A stretch of 39,903 nucleotides of DNA, taken from contig NW_019773852.1 of the NCBI RefSeq assembly GCF_001039355.2, forward strand, positions 1-39,903. The letters are read 5' to 3'. Source of the stretch: Lingula anatina (lineage: Eukaryota > Brachiopoda > Lingulata > Lingulida > Lingulidae). The notes beneath the pieces were generated by a model. It was not told where the DNA came from, did not search any database, and saw only the letters and a list, made by a program, of their open reading frames with translations. The position numbers and the translations under genes are program-made. This document shows, one piece after another, positions 24,001 to 35,700 of the stretch (its first letter is position 1; every line of letters starts with the position of its first letter).

Positions 24001-25180
24001 AGATGAATCAAAGATCACAGTAGCTAGTAAAAATGAAGCAAGAGGAGAGTCTTTCGCAACAACTGAGATTTCAGAAAGTGGTCAGGTTTCTCCTTCCAAT
24101 CCATCAAAGGTTTCTAAACTTTTTGGTGCTTTGTGGAGCATGACTAGTTATATCCCTGTCCCCGGATTTTTGAGGAGAAAGTCTGCACCACCACCTCCAG
24201 ATAATAATGTTGAGGATGGAGAAAGGAACGTCGAAGAGGATGTGGAGGATTTGGACCGATCAGATAGTGATAGTGACTCTCCTGATTTATACAGTGCTGC
24301 AAGACCTGTTTTTATACATGGGTTAGTATCTTTCGGTCTTCCTTCATGTCTTTAAATGTTCTTATTCAAATTTTTTCCTAGTATGGTCAACATTAAATTG
24401 AAGTTTCTGTCTAACCAGAGATGTTTCTTTTGGGGATTCCCACAGGATTTTATTCTAAGTGGTAATTCAGGTCTGCTTGTTCATGTGTGTACATTCACAG
24501 TTCTCTAAGTGAAGAGTTGCTGATGTCATATTCTGTCATTGCAATGCTTGGATTACTTTTCAATTACTTGTTATCAAAAATAAATTGAAAAAAAAAATCA
24601 TTACACTTTTTGAGAGAAGTGATTTTGACTAAGGAGTGCAGTATTTGTAAAAGCTGCATTTTATGATCACCATTTTTCTTGTATTTTTAGAGTTCGTCCA
24701 ACAAAGGAAGACATGGATGTTTACAGGGCTATTCAAAATGCTGTGATAAAGAGAAGAGACTTTCCACATGTACTAAAGTGGAAGAAACTTGTGCAGTCAT
24801 TTGATGATGATGTGAAAGAAAGGTAATCTTGACGTGTGTGTGTTTTTTTTGTTTTTTTTGGGGGGGGGGTGTAGATTTATACATAATTGGGTCAGCGATT
24901 GTGATCTCTTCACGTGAAGCAGTGCACTGGTGTTTGAGAAGTCTTCAGCTCAAAAAAATGCATAAATGTTTATCATGCCATGGTTTGTCTCTCTCACTTT
25001 AGGTGGCCCAGTCCATCAAGAGCTAGAAGATTGGACTTTCTCAGCCAATCAGCACCAGCCAAGGCATTTACTGCTGGACATGTATCGACTCCAAACAGTC
25101 GCTTCACAGCAGCAGATATCAGTTTCAGCTCTCCACAGCTGCCGAGTAGGAGTAACAGTTTTCAGGGACAGGATACATAG
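17237..25180 (+). CDS. ANKLE2: ANKLE2: ankyrin repeat and LEM domain-containing protein 2
   Basis: One non-redundant exon path: 17237-17624, 18106-18272, 18777-18974, 19300-19488, 19776-19898, 20197-20269, 20571-20758, 22940-23046 (or 21400-21506), 23428-24321, 24691-24822, 25003-25180. All phases agree, giving 878 codons and TAG; human ANKLE2 is about 940. Order: LEM (1-45), viroplasmin-like domain (about 120-180), ankyrin repeats (about 255-355), a conserved region with [20 protein letters not shown] (from about 478), a variable Ser/Asp-rich and polyproline segment, and a basic C-terminal part. The family acts at the ER and nuclear envelope. There it promotes BAF dephosphorylation by restraining VRK1 and engaging PP2A when the envelope reforms after mitosis. 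The N-terminal membrane segment of vertebrate ANKLE2 is not seen. Two duplicated blocks complicate the locus. Confidence 0.93.
18004..18060. repeat. (AC)n microsatellite in ANKLE2 intron 1, copy B
   Basis: 57 nt of uninterrupted AC. Copy A has a short (AT)n/(AC)n remnant at the matching place (about 14201-14220), so the two copies differ strongly at this locus. Confidence 0.97.
19300..19898 (+). CDS. ANKLE2: ANKLE2 ankyrin-repeat exons 4 and 5 (copy B)
   Basis: Exon 4 (19300-19488) encodes [20 protein letters not shown] and exon 5 (19776-19898) encodes [20 protein letters not shown], two recognisable ankyrin helices with TPLH-type cores. Both exons start and end in phase 0. The copy A equivalents are 15180-15368 and 15657-15779. 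Confidence 0.92.
19992..20076. repeat. Fold-back insertion in ANKLE2 intron 5, copy B only
   Basis: Arms 19992-20030 and 20038-20076 are exact reverse complements (39 nt) around a 7-nt loop. Copy A has only the left arm, which runs directly into the same downstream sequence (GATTTTTTGTTTG). The right arm is thus an inverted copy made next to its template, by replication template switching or as a read artefact. Confidence 0.9.
21214..22752 (+). repeat. Duplicated block, copy C (ANKLE2 intron 7 to exon 9)
   Basis: Collinear with 22754-24294. It ends within exon 9 at the N at 22753. Intron 7, exon 8 and most of intron 8 are nearly identical between C and D; the end of intron 8 and exon 9 are clearly more divergent. 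Confidence 0.93.
21400..22752 (+). CDS. ANKLE2: ANKLE2 exons 8-9, copy C, truncated at gap (probable haplotype duplicate)
   Basis: Exon 8 is 21400-21506 (AELFRRKWS...) and exon 9 runs from 21874 to the N at 22753, stopping after SPDLYS. Beyond the N the sequence is intron, so this copy has no splice donor and would read about 28 unrelated residues to a stop. Relative to copy D it has about 19 amino-acid replacements and two in-frame length differences: two extra residues in the polyproline run and two in an acidic run. It reads as one allele of the exon 9 region and not as a true extra exon. Confidence 0.8.
22753..22753. other. Single-N join 3
   Basis: The N separates copy C from copy D. The sequence after it (ATAATATTAAG) restarts at the same point as 21214. 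Confidence 0.85.
22754..24294 (+). repeat. Duplicated block, copy D (ANKLE2 intron 7 to exon 9)
   Basis: Counterpart of 21214-22752. It continues intact into the end of exon 9. It contains a 21-bp tandem duplication (23340-23360 and 23361-23381, AGATGGATAGTTTTACCATTT) just before the exon 9 acceptor that copy C lacks. Confidence 0.93.
23428..24321 (+). CDS. ANKLE2: ANKLE2 exon 9 (copy D), large variable exon
   Basis: 894 nt. It opens with the conserved [20 protein letters not shown] and then a long polar, Ser/Asn/Asp-rich region. A short hydrophobic run follows ([17 protein letters not shown]), then polyproline (APPPPD) and an acidic tract ([14 protein letters not shown]). Donor is GTTAGT. 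The polar part is probably disordered; it holds nearly all differences from copy C. Confidence 0.9.
24691..25180 (+). CDS. ANKLE2: ANKLE2 exons 10-11, C-terminus
   Basis: Exon 10 (24691-24822) encodes [20 protein letters not shown] and [14 protein letters not shown]. Exon 11 (25003-25180) encodes [12 protein letters not shown] and a Ser-rich tail ending SFQGQDT and TAG. Both are single-copy in the window and match the conserved end of ANKLE2 proteins. Confidence 0.9.
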
Positions 25181-26598
25181 TTTTTTTCTTCAATCACTGA
25201 ATCTTAAATCAGTTATCTTGAAGATATAGATACATGTACTCTTCCCTTCATGCCATTTTTAGCGGGTTCTTTGCTTACTGATGATAAAGAGGCAATATCC
25301 ACATAAACTGAAGAGTTAAGGCTGATAATTTTGTCTGTTATTTATTACCCTTACTATGGAATAGTAGGCGAAAAATGTTGATTTAAAATGATGGAGGAGA
25401 ATAGTGCTTCATTTGTCAAAACCCGTGTTTTGAAAATTAAATTGGATATTCATGTTCTAATCTTTCTGTTAAATGGTAAGGATATTTAATATATAAATAA
25501 TTAAGGAAAGAAGGCAGCTTGTACAGTTGTAGCCTTAAGTGCTTCATTTTCTCTTAATTTATCAACTCAGCATAAAATGCAACTGATAACTTATTGAAGT
25601 GTATAGTGATATATAATAATAATGATATTAGTAATTAATCTAAAAGTAAACAATTGTGTTTTAAGATATGGCCCTCATGGAAGCATGTTCATTAAGTACT
25701 TGCCCAATTCATATGATGTACCAATGATAGTCATTTTATGTTTCACATTTATTTGTTGATAACTTTAATAATTGCCATATAATTATTGTAGAAGTTTTTT
25801 TTTTGACATGACAAACAATACGACTGATGCATTATGTCACTCTCTCACTCAGCCCTTCACATTTCCAAAAAATGAGAGACTAAAGTGCTTTAAAAAAAAC
25901 TCAACAATTTATGAATTAGACTAGGAATTTCATTTTGCATCAATTTCTTTATTTAACCAATGACTTCACGTTTTACAGCAATACATATTCATTGTACTAC
26001 ATAGATATTTTATGATCATTTAAAATGCTCTTTAAATTTTCAATTTCAACCATGTGTTGAAATGGACACATGCAGCAAAACATAGCACCATTGTTATTAT
26101 CATAATTGCATGATAAGACACCGATACATGTACATGTAGATCTTCAGTTTGTGATGATTTAAATCAAGTTGCCTAAGACTGAAAGCTGGGCTTTTACACA
26201 AGAGAGTTTGCAGAAAGTAAATAGTCCTGAAGCTGGAGTAATATTTGACAGGAAATGCTCTTACATAAGATATTTTAACCATCTGTCAACTCTTGGTGGC
26301 AAGAATGTCACCTAGTTGTTGATCTGCTACAAATGTGCACACTGTGTATAAATTTCCAATTGTTGTGAACTTAAAAGTGTTTCCCAAAATTTGAAATTTC
26401 TCCAAGTATGTTCGTGGGTATGAATACACTGTTCATTCAAAGGCTAGTTTCTGTATAATATCTTCAGTCTTCTGAAGTGACTAAACCTGTTCAATGTCTT
26501 AGCAAAGAAAACTGCAGTGTATTGTCAACAATGAACAATAAAAACCTGGCATAACCAACATACTTCTATTAATGATGATAAGACGTGTGTTCATATAT
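25181..26598. other. Shared 3' region of convergent ANKLE2 and EXOC1
   Basis: AT-rich, 1.4 kb between two stop codons facing each other. It should hold both 3' UTRs. AATAAA on the plus strand is at 26537-26542, close to the EXOC1 stop. On the minus strand AATAAA occurs at 25948-25953, 25748-25753 and 25341-25346. No coding sequence is seen. Confidence 0.7.
25948..25953 (-). terminator. Candidate EXOC1 polyadenylation signal
   Basis: AATAAA on the minus strand about 650 nt downstream of the EXOC1 stop, the nearest canonical hexamer on that strand. Use is not provable from sequence alone. Confidence 0.3.
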
Positions 26599-26748
26599 CT
26601 AAGCCTGTGCAATATCTGTGAAGAACTGCAGAATGTCTTCCACACTAAACTCCAGGGTGATGTTAGACGCTGGGTAACACTTGGCAATCAGGTGTTCAAA
26701 ATGTTTGTACTGCTTTAGAAACTCATCCTGCATTGAATGCCATACAAC
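26599..26748 (-). CDS. EXOC1: EXOC1 last exon
   Basis: Encodes [20 protein letters not shown], then [14 protein letters not shown] and FTDIAQA before TAG. It closely resembles the C-terminus of vertebrate EXOC1, which supports completeness. Confidence 0.95.
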   Translation of the reverse strand, partial: VVWHSMQDEFLKQYKHFEHLIAKCYPASNITLEFSVEDILQFFTDIAQA

Positions 26749-29700
26749 CTGGATTGAAAAAAACATTAATGTGATTATTCTTAATGAGGACAAAAAATGT
26801 TAATTTTTTTATATGAATGACCTTTTCTAGGTACTTGACTATAATTTTGAACTGATTGATAGTTTTTTTCCACAACTGGCCTGTTTATAATCCATTATAT
26901 TTAACAATAAATTTTCAATTATGTCAAAAAAATTTACCTGAAATAAGTTCTCTTCTTCACATAAGTGCTTTTCAACCTTCTTTCTCAAATGTTCCAAATT
27001 CTTCTTCACCTAAAAAAGTAAAATTTACACTCAGCGCAACTGGCTGAAATATCCAAGTTGGCACACGCCGAGCAGGAAAAGTCCAAACCTAACAATTTTT
27101 TACCTGATATTATTGCCATCTATTATAGATGTAGATTCCTTTTCACACTTTATATCCCAATAAGATATTGTGATTTTTCACAAAATTAAAAACCCTCTGT
27201 CACGGCTACATAAAATATGTCCTGTATGCTAAAAGGACAACCCTCTATCCCTTACCTCTTTTCCAGGATATTCTTTGATGACTTTTCTCAGTTCTTGTTT
27301 GCTGTAGGCCAGCTGGTACCCGACTTCATCTTCCTTTACTCCTGAGGCCACCTTGCTCTCAATACCTTCAAAAAATGTCTGCAAACACAGAGTGTCTGAG
27401 CATCACTCACTGTATTTCAAAACAAATATTATTAACAATTATGTCTTGTATTGGGTGAAAAAGAGGGGCACACAACTTGATATGGGGCGAAAAAGAGGGG
27501 CACACAACTTGATAGTCTTACTTGTTAATTTAACACCTGAATAAAATCATGTAACTATTCTGAAGTAATGAAATCAAGTACAACACAGAGCTAACGAAAT
27601 GAAGTCATCTTGATATTCCCGCTTTTCTACATTCTGTAAAAATCGCCCATAAAATAAAATCATAAATTTTCTTTTATGAACCTGAACAAAATAATCTGAT
27701 TTACAAAAATAGTTTTTAACAAAATTAAGTTTTAAAATATATTTCATTTCACTCTCTGTCTTCCTACATTGAGTTTCTCCAAGGGTCTTCCCAAGTAAGT
27801 CGTCACATAGGCCTGCAGGTGCTCTTGGTACCTCTGTCTGGCATCTTTACGTTCTTTTTCCAAACAGCTGATCTTTAACTGGGATAACGTGGCGTACAAA
27901 TGGTGATAATTTTCTGAAGATAAAATAATTTTAAACTGATGTATGCTAAAAGCTTATTCTAAAACATTAATATCAAATAAAATTATAAATTTATATTAAA
28001 CTAATAAATTATGAGCAAGAACAGGTATATTTAATATTACTAATATTATTATTAATATGCGGTATTTATTGCCTTGAAATTAAAATTAATTATTTTTCAA
28101 TACTTTATCCATTGAGGCAAATGTTCATAGACTGTTTCAAGACTGCTTTGACCTGTTAAAGGTAACATAATTCAAATTCACAAAGAACCAAAAAGCAATG
28201 CCCTGTTTTCTTACCCATTAGGACCACATCTTTAGGAGTCTTGGGGTGATCTGTGCTAATTCTTAGAAGCTGCTCAAAGACAGTTCTGATGAGTTTGCTG
28301 TAAGCTTTATCAAGGTCTGCTCTCCTGTCTGAACCTTGGAATATAGCCTCTGCCTGGTGGGCAAAATCCTGAACAAATAAATAAATAAATAAATAAATAA
28401 ATAACTATGATAAGTTCCAACTTCAAACATATGGTCATGGGAATGGATGCAAATTTTCAAAGTTAGAAAAAAATTACTTATGTCTTACCAAATAAGGATG
28501 GAAATATGTTAAAACAGAGAGAAATGGAAAAAAAAATCTACAAATTTTAAAAACATTATTCATTTTCCACTTCATTCCCTCAAACTTATAATTAGGTAAT
28601 TGTTTATTATCTCACACTTAGGCTTCGTTCACATGGAAAGTCTATTTTCTAAAAATCTATTTTCTATTCGCGGTATATCTTGTGATCACGGTCTGTGTCC
28701 TGAATGTCCCGCAGCGTAATTACTGGCAGCGCGAGCCAGTTACTATAAGTTACTATAAGTTACTATAAGTAACTGGCTCGCGCTGCCAGTAATTACGCTG
28801 CGGGACATTCAGGACACAGACCGTGATCACAAGATATACCGCGAATAGAAAATAGATTTTTAGAAAATAGACTTTCCATGTGAACGAAGCCTAAGTGTGA
28901 GATAATAAACAATTACCTAATTATAAGTTTGAGGGAATGAAGTGGAAAATGAATAATGTTTTTAAAATTTGTAGATTTTTTTTTCCATTTCTCTCTGTTT
29001 TAACATATTTCCATCCTTATTTGGTAAGACATAAGTNGCCTTACAGTAAGCCCTTACCTCAAAGTGGTGTACAAACATCACAACACCACATTTATTCTTC
29101 TTGGAAATCCTATATTCCTCCACAGCTTTGATTCTGTGTAACTAAGACATGAAAATAATGAACATTTAAAATACACAATAGGAATAATGTCACACATTTC
29201 AGAACCATGCAATATTAAAAATCATTACTTAAAAAATGTAATTTGCGATATATATAAAAATTGAAACTGAGGGAGAGAATTAGAATTGAAGAATAACTTC
29301 AAAATTTCTTTTATTTCTACACCATTTCTGATGACCAAGAAGTAAATCTGATGACCAAGAGGTAAATTAAATCCTACTGAAATTGGCTGTTTATTTTGAC
29401 AACCAAGAAAATACACCTAAGGATGCCGGAGATCCCTTTAAGTTTTAAGCTGAACTTTTGATCAATAGTCTTACATGTAAGCCAACCATGAAGAAATTTT
29501 TCTTTTACTTAAGCAGTTTGATTTTTTAGAGCCTTGTTCATATTGCAATTTTCAGACAACTAAAATCTTTAGTTCACACTCTATTCACTATGGTGAGATG
29601 AAAATTTTGCTTAATAAGTTATATATATCAACCGAGATAAGAAATCAAAATAATAAATGCCTGCAAAATAAATAATGAATACTTACAATGAATCTATCAA

Positions 29701-32700
29701 AGTTTCTTTTAATATTGACCAGAACATTGGCAAACACTTTGCTCAGGAAGGAACCAGCATCCTGGGCATGGATGACATGTTGGCTCATACGGACCAACAT
29801 ATACATGGAATTACTGCAACAGATAAACATGATTGTTCACAGTAATCTTTTAACATTAATTATTCATACATGTTTGCATAATCAGTTGGGTATTCCCTAA
29901 AATGAAATAACTTGCATAATTTAATATTCATAGGTAAAATAACGAAAGGATCATCAACTTTTTCTCTGTCTTTTCACAATTTATCATTGTCAGACAATGA
30001 ACATGTTAAGTAAGTTCAGATACAATGCGCGTTGCCAAAAGCTGTTGAACAATATACACAGTTCTTATCTCATATCAGTTTTTCTCTTTTAATTCCACTC
30101 TCCAGCCTCATGTGAAGCCAGTTTCAGACAATCTTTACTATTACAATAGGTTTCATTGATAAAAAAAAAACTAGCAGTTTATGTACATGTGATGTCAAAT
30201 GTGCATCCAAATAAATGCTTCATCTTTTGATTTTTTTTGACTTGTTGAACATGAAAATACTTTAAAAATACAAAGCACAAATAAGATGACTGACATGACT
30301 TACAAACTATCCAATTTATCTCCAAAAGTGATAAAATTCAGTAATTCTGATTCAAGGGAGGGGAACAGTTCACCCATCATCCGCCTGCAAGAAAAAAATA
30401 AATGTCTTATTTTCTGTAACATTTTCATTCATTTAAATACAATCATCAATCACAAGCTCTTGTAAAAATATATATATCAAAATGTGTTTATCGTTTCTAA
30501 TATACACTCCCATCCTATAATACTCTGTCACTGTCACTGCACTCCAAATGGACATCCATCTACACACAGAATGGTGCATGCCACTGTACCAAACAGTTTC
30601 AAAACTAAGATAAATCTCCAAACCTAACTACAACCAAACCCATGAAAACAACCTACAATTCTGTGAGTTCAATCCAAACAAAGTCCAATACATCCGCCAT
30701 CACTTTGCCACTTACACTTTGATGTAAAAAAAAATGAAGTACCAAATATGATATTAGCCCTGTCACTTTTTGTTCCATTTAACAAGGGTCTGTATTATAG
30801 GGTAACAGATAAATAAAGATGTAAGAAAAATAAAAGAAAAAAAAATCTTCAACTATTTCAGGATTATATCAATTAAAATTCTGGAGTTATGATGCAGGTG
30901 TCATATAAGTAAGCAGATAGGCAATGTCATGTGTAAATACAGCCAGGCAAATTTACACTGCCAAGAGTATTCAAATGTCTTACCTTCAGTGAAATCTGTT
31001 AACAGAATGTTGTGTAGAAGTTAGTAAATATATTTGTTTTATATATGAAAGTATGGGAACCATGTTGAGGGAATCTCACCTGACTTCTTCATTCAACTGT
31101 CTCCTAAACCATAAAAAAGAAAATATAACATGCAAAAAGATCATAAATACCACATGCGACGTTTCATAAAGTAATACTGAAAGGACTATGAGAATTAATC
31201 TATTTGATTTCATATTCTTGAAAATACATATTGAATTTTATAAGGATCAATGAACTTTCTAAAAATAAGTACCATTTTTTATATATAAATATAAACCTGT
31301 GTATTTATGCAAATGTGTTTATATGAATCAAGAAATTACATATATATTGGACTATTTCAACTGAGTTCTTAACTTAAGAGTACTGCTGTAATATAGTAAC
31401 GTTAATTTAAAAATATAAAAACTGAAAAAATAAACTTCTTGGCTTCTGTCTTTTAGCCGTCACTAATATAAACATATGCAGAAGATATGTAAGTAAGAAA
31501 ATTCAACAAAAATCTGTAAAAAAGTGAAGTGATTTTAAAAACTCTTAAAACTGTAAAAGATGGTGTTAAAATTGTTAGAAAACAACAACAACAATCAGTT
31601 ACTATAATAACAAGTCATAAAAGGGTTAAGAAAAAGCAAGGATTAGACTGGGAAATTTATGTGTTGAATTTCACAGTCAAAAGTTATATCAAGACAGTTT
31701 ACAGGCATAAGTATATTAACAGCATTTAAAGGCCTTTGTTACAAAAACATTGCAGATGGAAAGAGGGCATTTTAATTATGATATATGTTCTTCTTGAATT
31801 CCAATTTTTCACTTGATTATATTTTTTAATAAAAAACTTCCAAAATAGTTTTAATAAAATAACTGGGGCTGCACAATTGCATTTTTGTGTCTTTGTAAGT
31901 GTGAGCAGTACTGCACATGCATTTGTACATATGTGTATTAGTGCCTGCATGTTCAAATGTAATGACTCAATCTTTTCAATGAGAAAAATGGTGAATTTTA
32001 CACTGTCAGATGATTTTTGAAGTAAAAAAAATAAATAAATAAATAAACTGGAACATTTGTACTTGATACTGGTACTGGTAACTGAAAAGCAGACTTTCCT
32101 ACAGTTCTATACAGTGAAAGCACCAAAATGTGATACAGAAATACAATTATTAATGATTCCCAAATAATGTATCTGAAAAACTGATAATTTTTGCCCATTC
32201 AAAAGATTGGTTCATTACCTGTGCATATATATTTGCAGCTTATCTGCATCGACACATGCACGTACCTATTTTTGATGTTTTTGTATGTACCTGTACATGC
32301 ACCACACAAGCTTTTACAAGTTTTTCAAGTACAAAACTTTTATTTTATATTAATGAAACTGCAAGCTCACATATATCATTTTCAAAGCCCTGCCTCGTAT
32401 CATACAATGTCACCTTTAAAACAGCCAAAACAATTCCAACACAGTCATGTTGCCTTCAGTGCTCATACACTGAATACAGGGTGATTCAAATGCCTGTTGT
32501 AGCAGTGAAGTCACCAGCATTGCATTACAGCAATGGTTTCTGTAGTAGTAATAGCAGTGGCTAGTAGACACAGTTTTGTTAAATGTCAAAAAGATGCACA
32601 CACTACTCTGAGAGGTGCAAAACAGAAACATGTGGAATTAAAAAAGAATTTGTTTACAACACACAAACCTCACTGGAACTTGGTTTTCTGAATAAGGATC

Positions 32701-35700
32701 CATGCTGCAGCAAAACATGCAGTTTTTAATGCAAAATATTTCTAATGATTTTAAAATGCAGATAATGGGCACATTGAACTTAAAATGTACTAAAAGAAGC
32801 TGGGTTTAAGCAAATGGAGGGAATACAACAAAGGGTTTAGAGAACAATGAGGCCAAATTTTCATAACTGCTGATGTCACTTTTCAAGAGAAATGTAGCAC
32901 TAGACTACGTAATATAAAGAATTTCAAAGAAATTTTGTTCAACAAATCATAACTAACTCCCTGCAATCTTAGAGATCACCCAAAGAATTCTTATCCACCT
33001 TCAAATAAATTTCAACAAAATACCATCACATTTGCCAAATCATGCTGTCAAAATCCAATAACACAAATTTAGTAATCACACTTATAATCTTTACAACCTT
33101 ATCTTTACCATTACACATAAAACATGCCCCAAAAGTTAAATCAAATCAATATGATATAATACACAAACCAGCATACCAAACATTTATTGGCTTACATATT
33201 ACATTTGATGTAGAGACTTACTCTGCCAGACTTTTGGCCTTGTTTTGCGGCCTCATCACCCATATGTCGTCATCATCATGCTGGGAACTGTGGGAATGAA
33301 CGGAGTGAGTGTCCTCGTGCTTTGAAGTTTGGTCTTCCTGCAAACCAAGAAGCAGTTTCCTCTTGAAACAATTAAGTGTACATAAAGGGTTTCAGATGAA
33401 AATAAATATAAGATGTAAATTCAAAATAATATCTGACACTAATGACAGATTGAAAAAAACATTTCAAATGGTGTTTAAAATTGCACTGGTTTTTGGGGTT
33501 AACAGAAAAAATCATATCTGAAAAATAGAAGTTTATAAAAGTTACATCACATGGCTGAATTAAGTAAAAATTAACCACTGTTCATATTGTCCCCTGTAAC
33601 TAGTTTAGAACACATTTTCTTGACATCACTTACCAGCATTGACTCCAGATCATCAGAATGAGGATCAAGAGTCAGGTGGAAAAACTTGACACAAAAATCT
33701 TGCTCAGCTAGACAAAATGGTTCCAGTTCACAAAGTATCTTCTCAAATACCTGAAATTAAAACATTTTACCATACCATGCATGTATAATGTATAAAAAAA
33801 AGCTATGGTCTAATTCACATAATCTAAGTAAAATTTTACAAAGTACGTAGGATATTTCATTTTGAAAAAAAAATTTTTTTCAAATATTTATTTTGGTTTT
33901 TAATTTTCAGCAATGTGGCCAACTCAGGATTTATGCTGGGAAAGCCACAAAAGTGTTCTCATTTTGATTACTTGGACAGCAAGCTGAAGCTGCTCTAATA
34001 GTCAACACTGTTGGGGCCTCTACTGAAAGCATCAAACCGGGGTTTGCTTCACAAAGCCATTATTATTAGCTAATGATTATCATGACAATCGCATCATTTG
34101 GTAAATTTCCAGTAGCTTTAAAAAGAAATTTCAGATTATAAATGCCAAAAGAGAATGCATCAGCAAATAAAAGGTAGGCTTCTTGAAAGGCCATGAAAGC
34201 ACTAACCCTCTACAAGAGTTTCATGTGACAGATATTAACAGTGGACTTAACTGACCTGGTCAAACTTTCCTCGTGTGAGGTCCTGAGATGACCCCTTGGA
34301 ATCAGCAGAGTCCAGGCTCTGAAGGGACGCAGTTCTTCCTCTTGGGCTGGTTTCCATTGCCCTGTCCAAGCTAGAACCTGAACCCTCAAATCTATGACTT
34401 GGAACTGTGAGACCTGGGGATGGAAATAATCAAACAACAATCACCTTAGTACACTTTTTTTTCAAAATTTTCATTTCATAAATTTCATCAGTTAAGTATG
34501 TCAACTTACCAATTACCATAAACTGGCATCATCCACATTTCATCTTGGAAAACACAAAATTAAAGGTACATCTTTTTTTTTCCATTTGCCACAATACCCT
34601 AAGATATGGCAATCAATAGTGTTTACAGAACATTAGTTTCAAAAATAAAAATAATAAAGGAATAAATAAACCATACTGAGAGCTTAACAACCTACTCACC
34701 TCCATGCTTCTTGTCGACAGTTTTGGCATGTAAAAATCTTTGTTTAGCCAGCTCAAAGAAATCTTTTACTTCCTTGTCATACAATCTGCTGAGATTGTTG
34801 GTGTAGACCTGTTCATGAAGATGAAGTAATGGCCATTACATTGAATAAATATTGTGTTTTATTTCCAAAGACAGGGCATTGATAATATCATTTCTAAAAA
34901 AACTGTACCATCAATACACAAAAATGCGAGACAGTATTTTTTTTTAACCATCCCATTTTCAATTATCTGATTTTGTAATTGCAGCAGAACAGACCTTCGC
35001 CAAACTGACCTTGCTCTAATTTTTCACAGATGCCACAAAAAGTTAATCAACAATTCTTATGATCAAGCTTCTTTTTATATGGACCAGAACACCAGAAAAA
35101 GGCCAACTTCACCTCAAAACAAAAATTGCTATTGGTCATTTTCCAGCTACATATATCAACAGAATAATATTTTCACAATTTTCCAACAATTTTTCTCATT
35201 TATGAGACCCAGCCACCATACCTTGGCCAGCTGCTGAAAACTTTGTGGATCAGCCTCCTTCAGCCACATCATGAGTTCAGCATATGGCGTCAAATCTCGG
35301 TGACAGGAATGGTGTGGTGGAAGCTTCAGATCTGTGGCATGTCTGCTCAATGTCTCACTCATCTCATTACCCTAAATAAATGTTTGAAAAACTAATGCAT
35401 GGATATGAACTCTGGAATGAATGTACAGGAAATATTCTTATATTCTACTAAATATAATGGTAAAATACAACCACTTCTTTGGTAATCATTGATTAAAATC
35501 TGTCTAAAACACAAAAAATTATGTAAAATAAAGTTTTACAAATGGTGTATATGTATTATGTAGTTCTACAGAAGTGTTATGCAAGATATGCAAAATGTGA
35601 TGGACATAACATGACTTTTTCCAATAATTACAGATTTATAATATACTAAAACAATATGTTTTTGATATAAAGATCATCTACTTTATGACAAGAAGGTTAC

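Noticed and set aside
12776-24294. A genuine tandem duplication of ANKLE2 creating a new multi-LEM protein
   Set aside because: Both duplicate boundaries fall on single Ns, copies are truncated mid-intron and mid-exon, and the differences look allelic.
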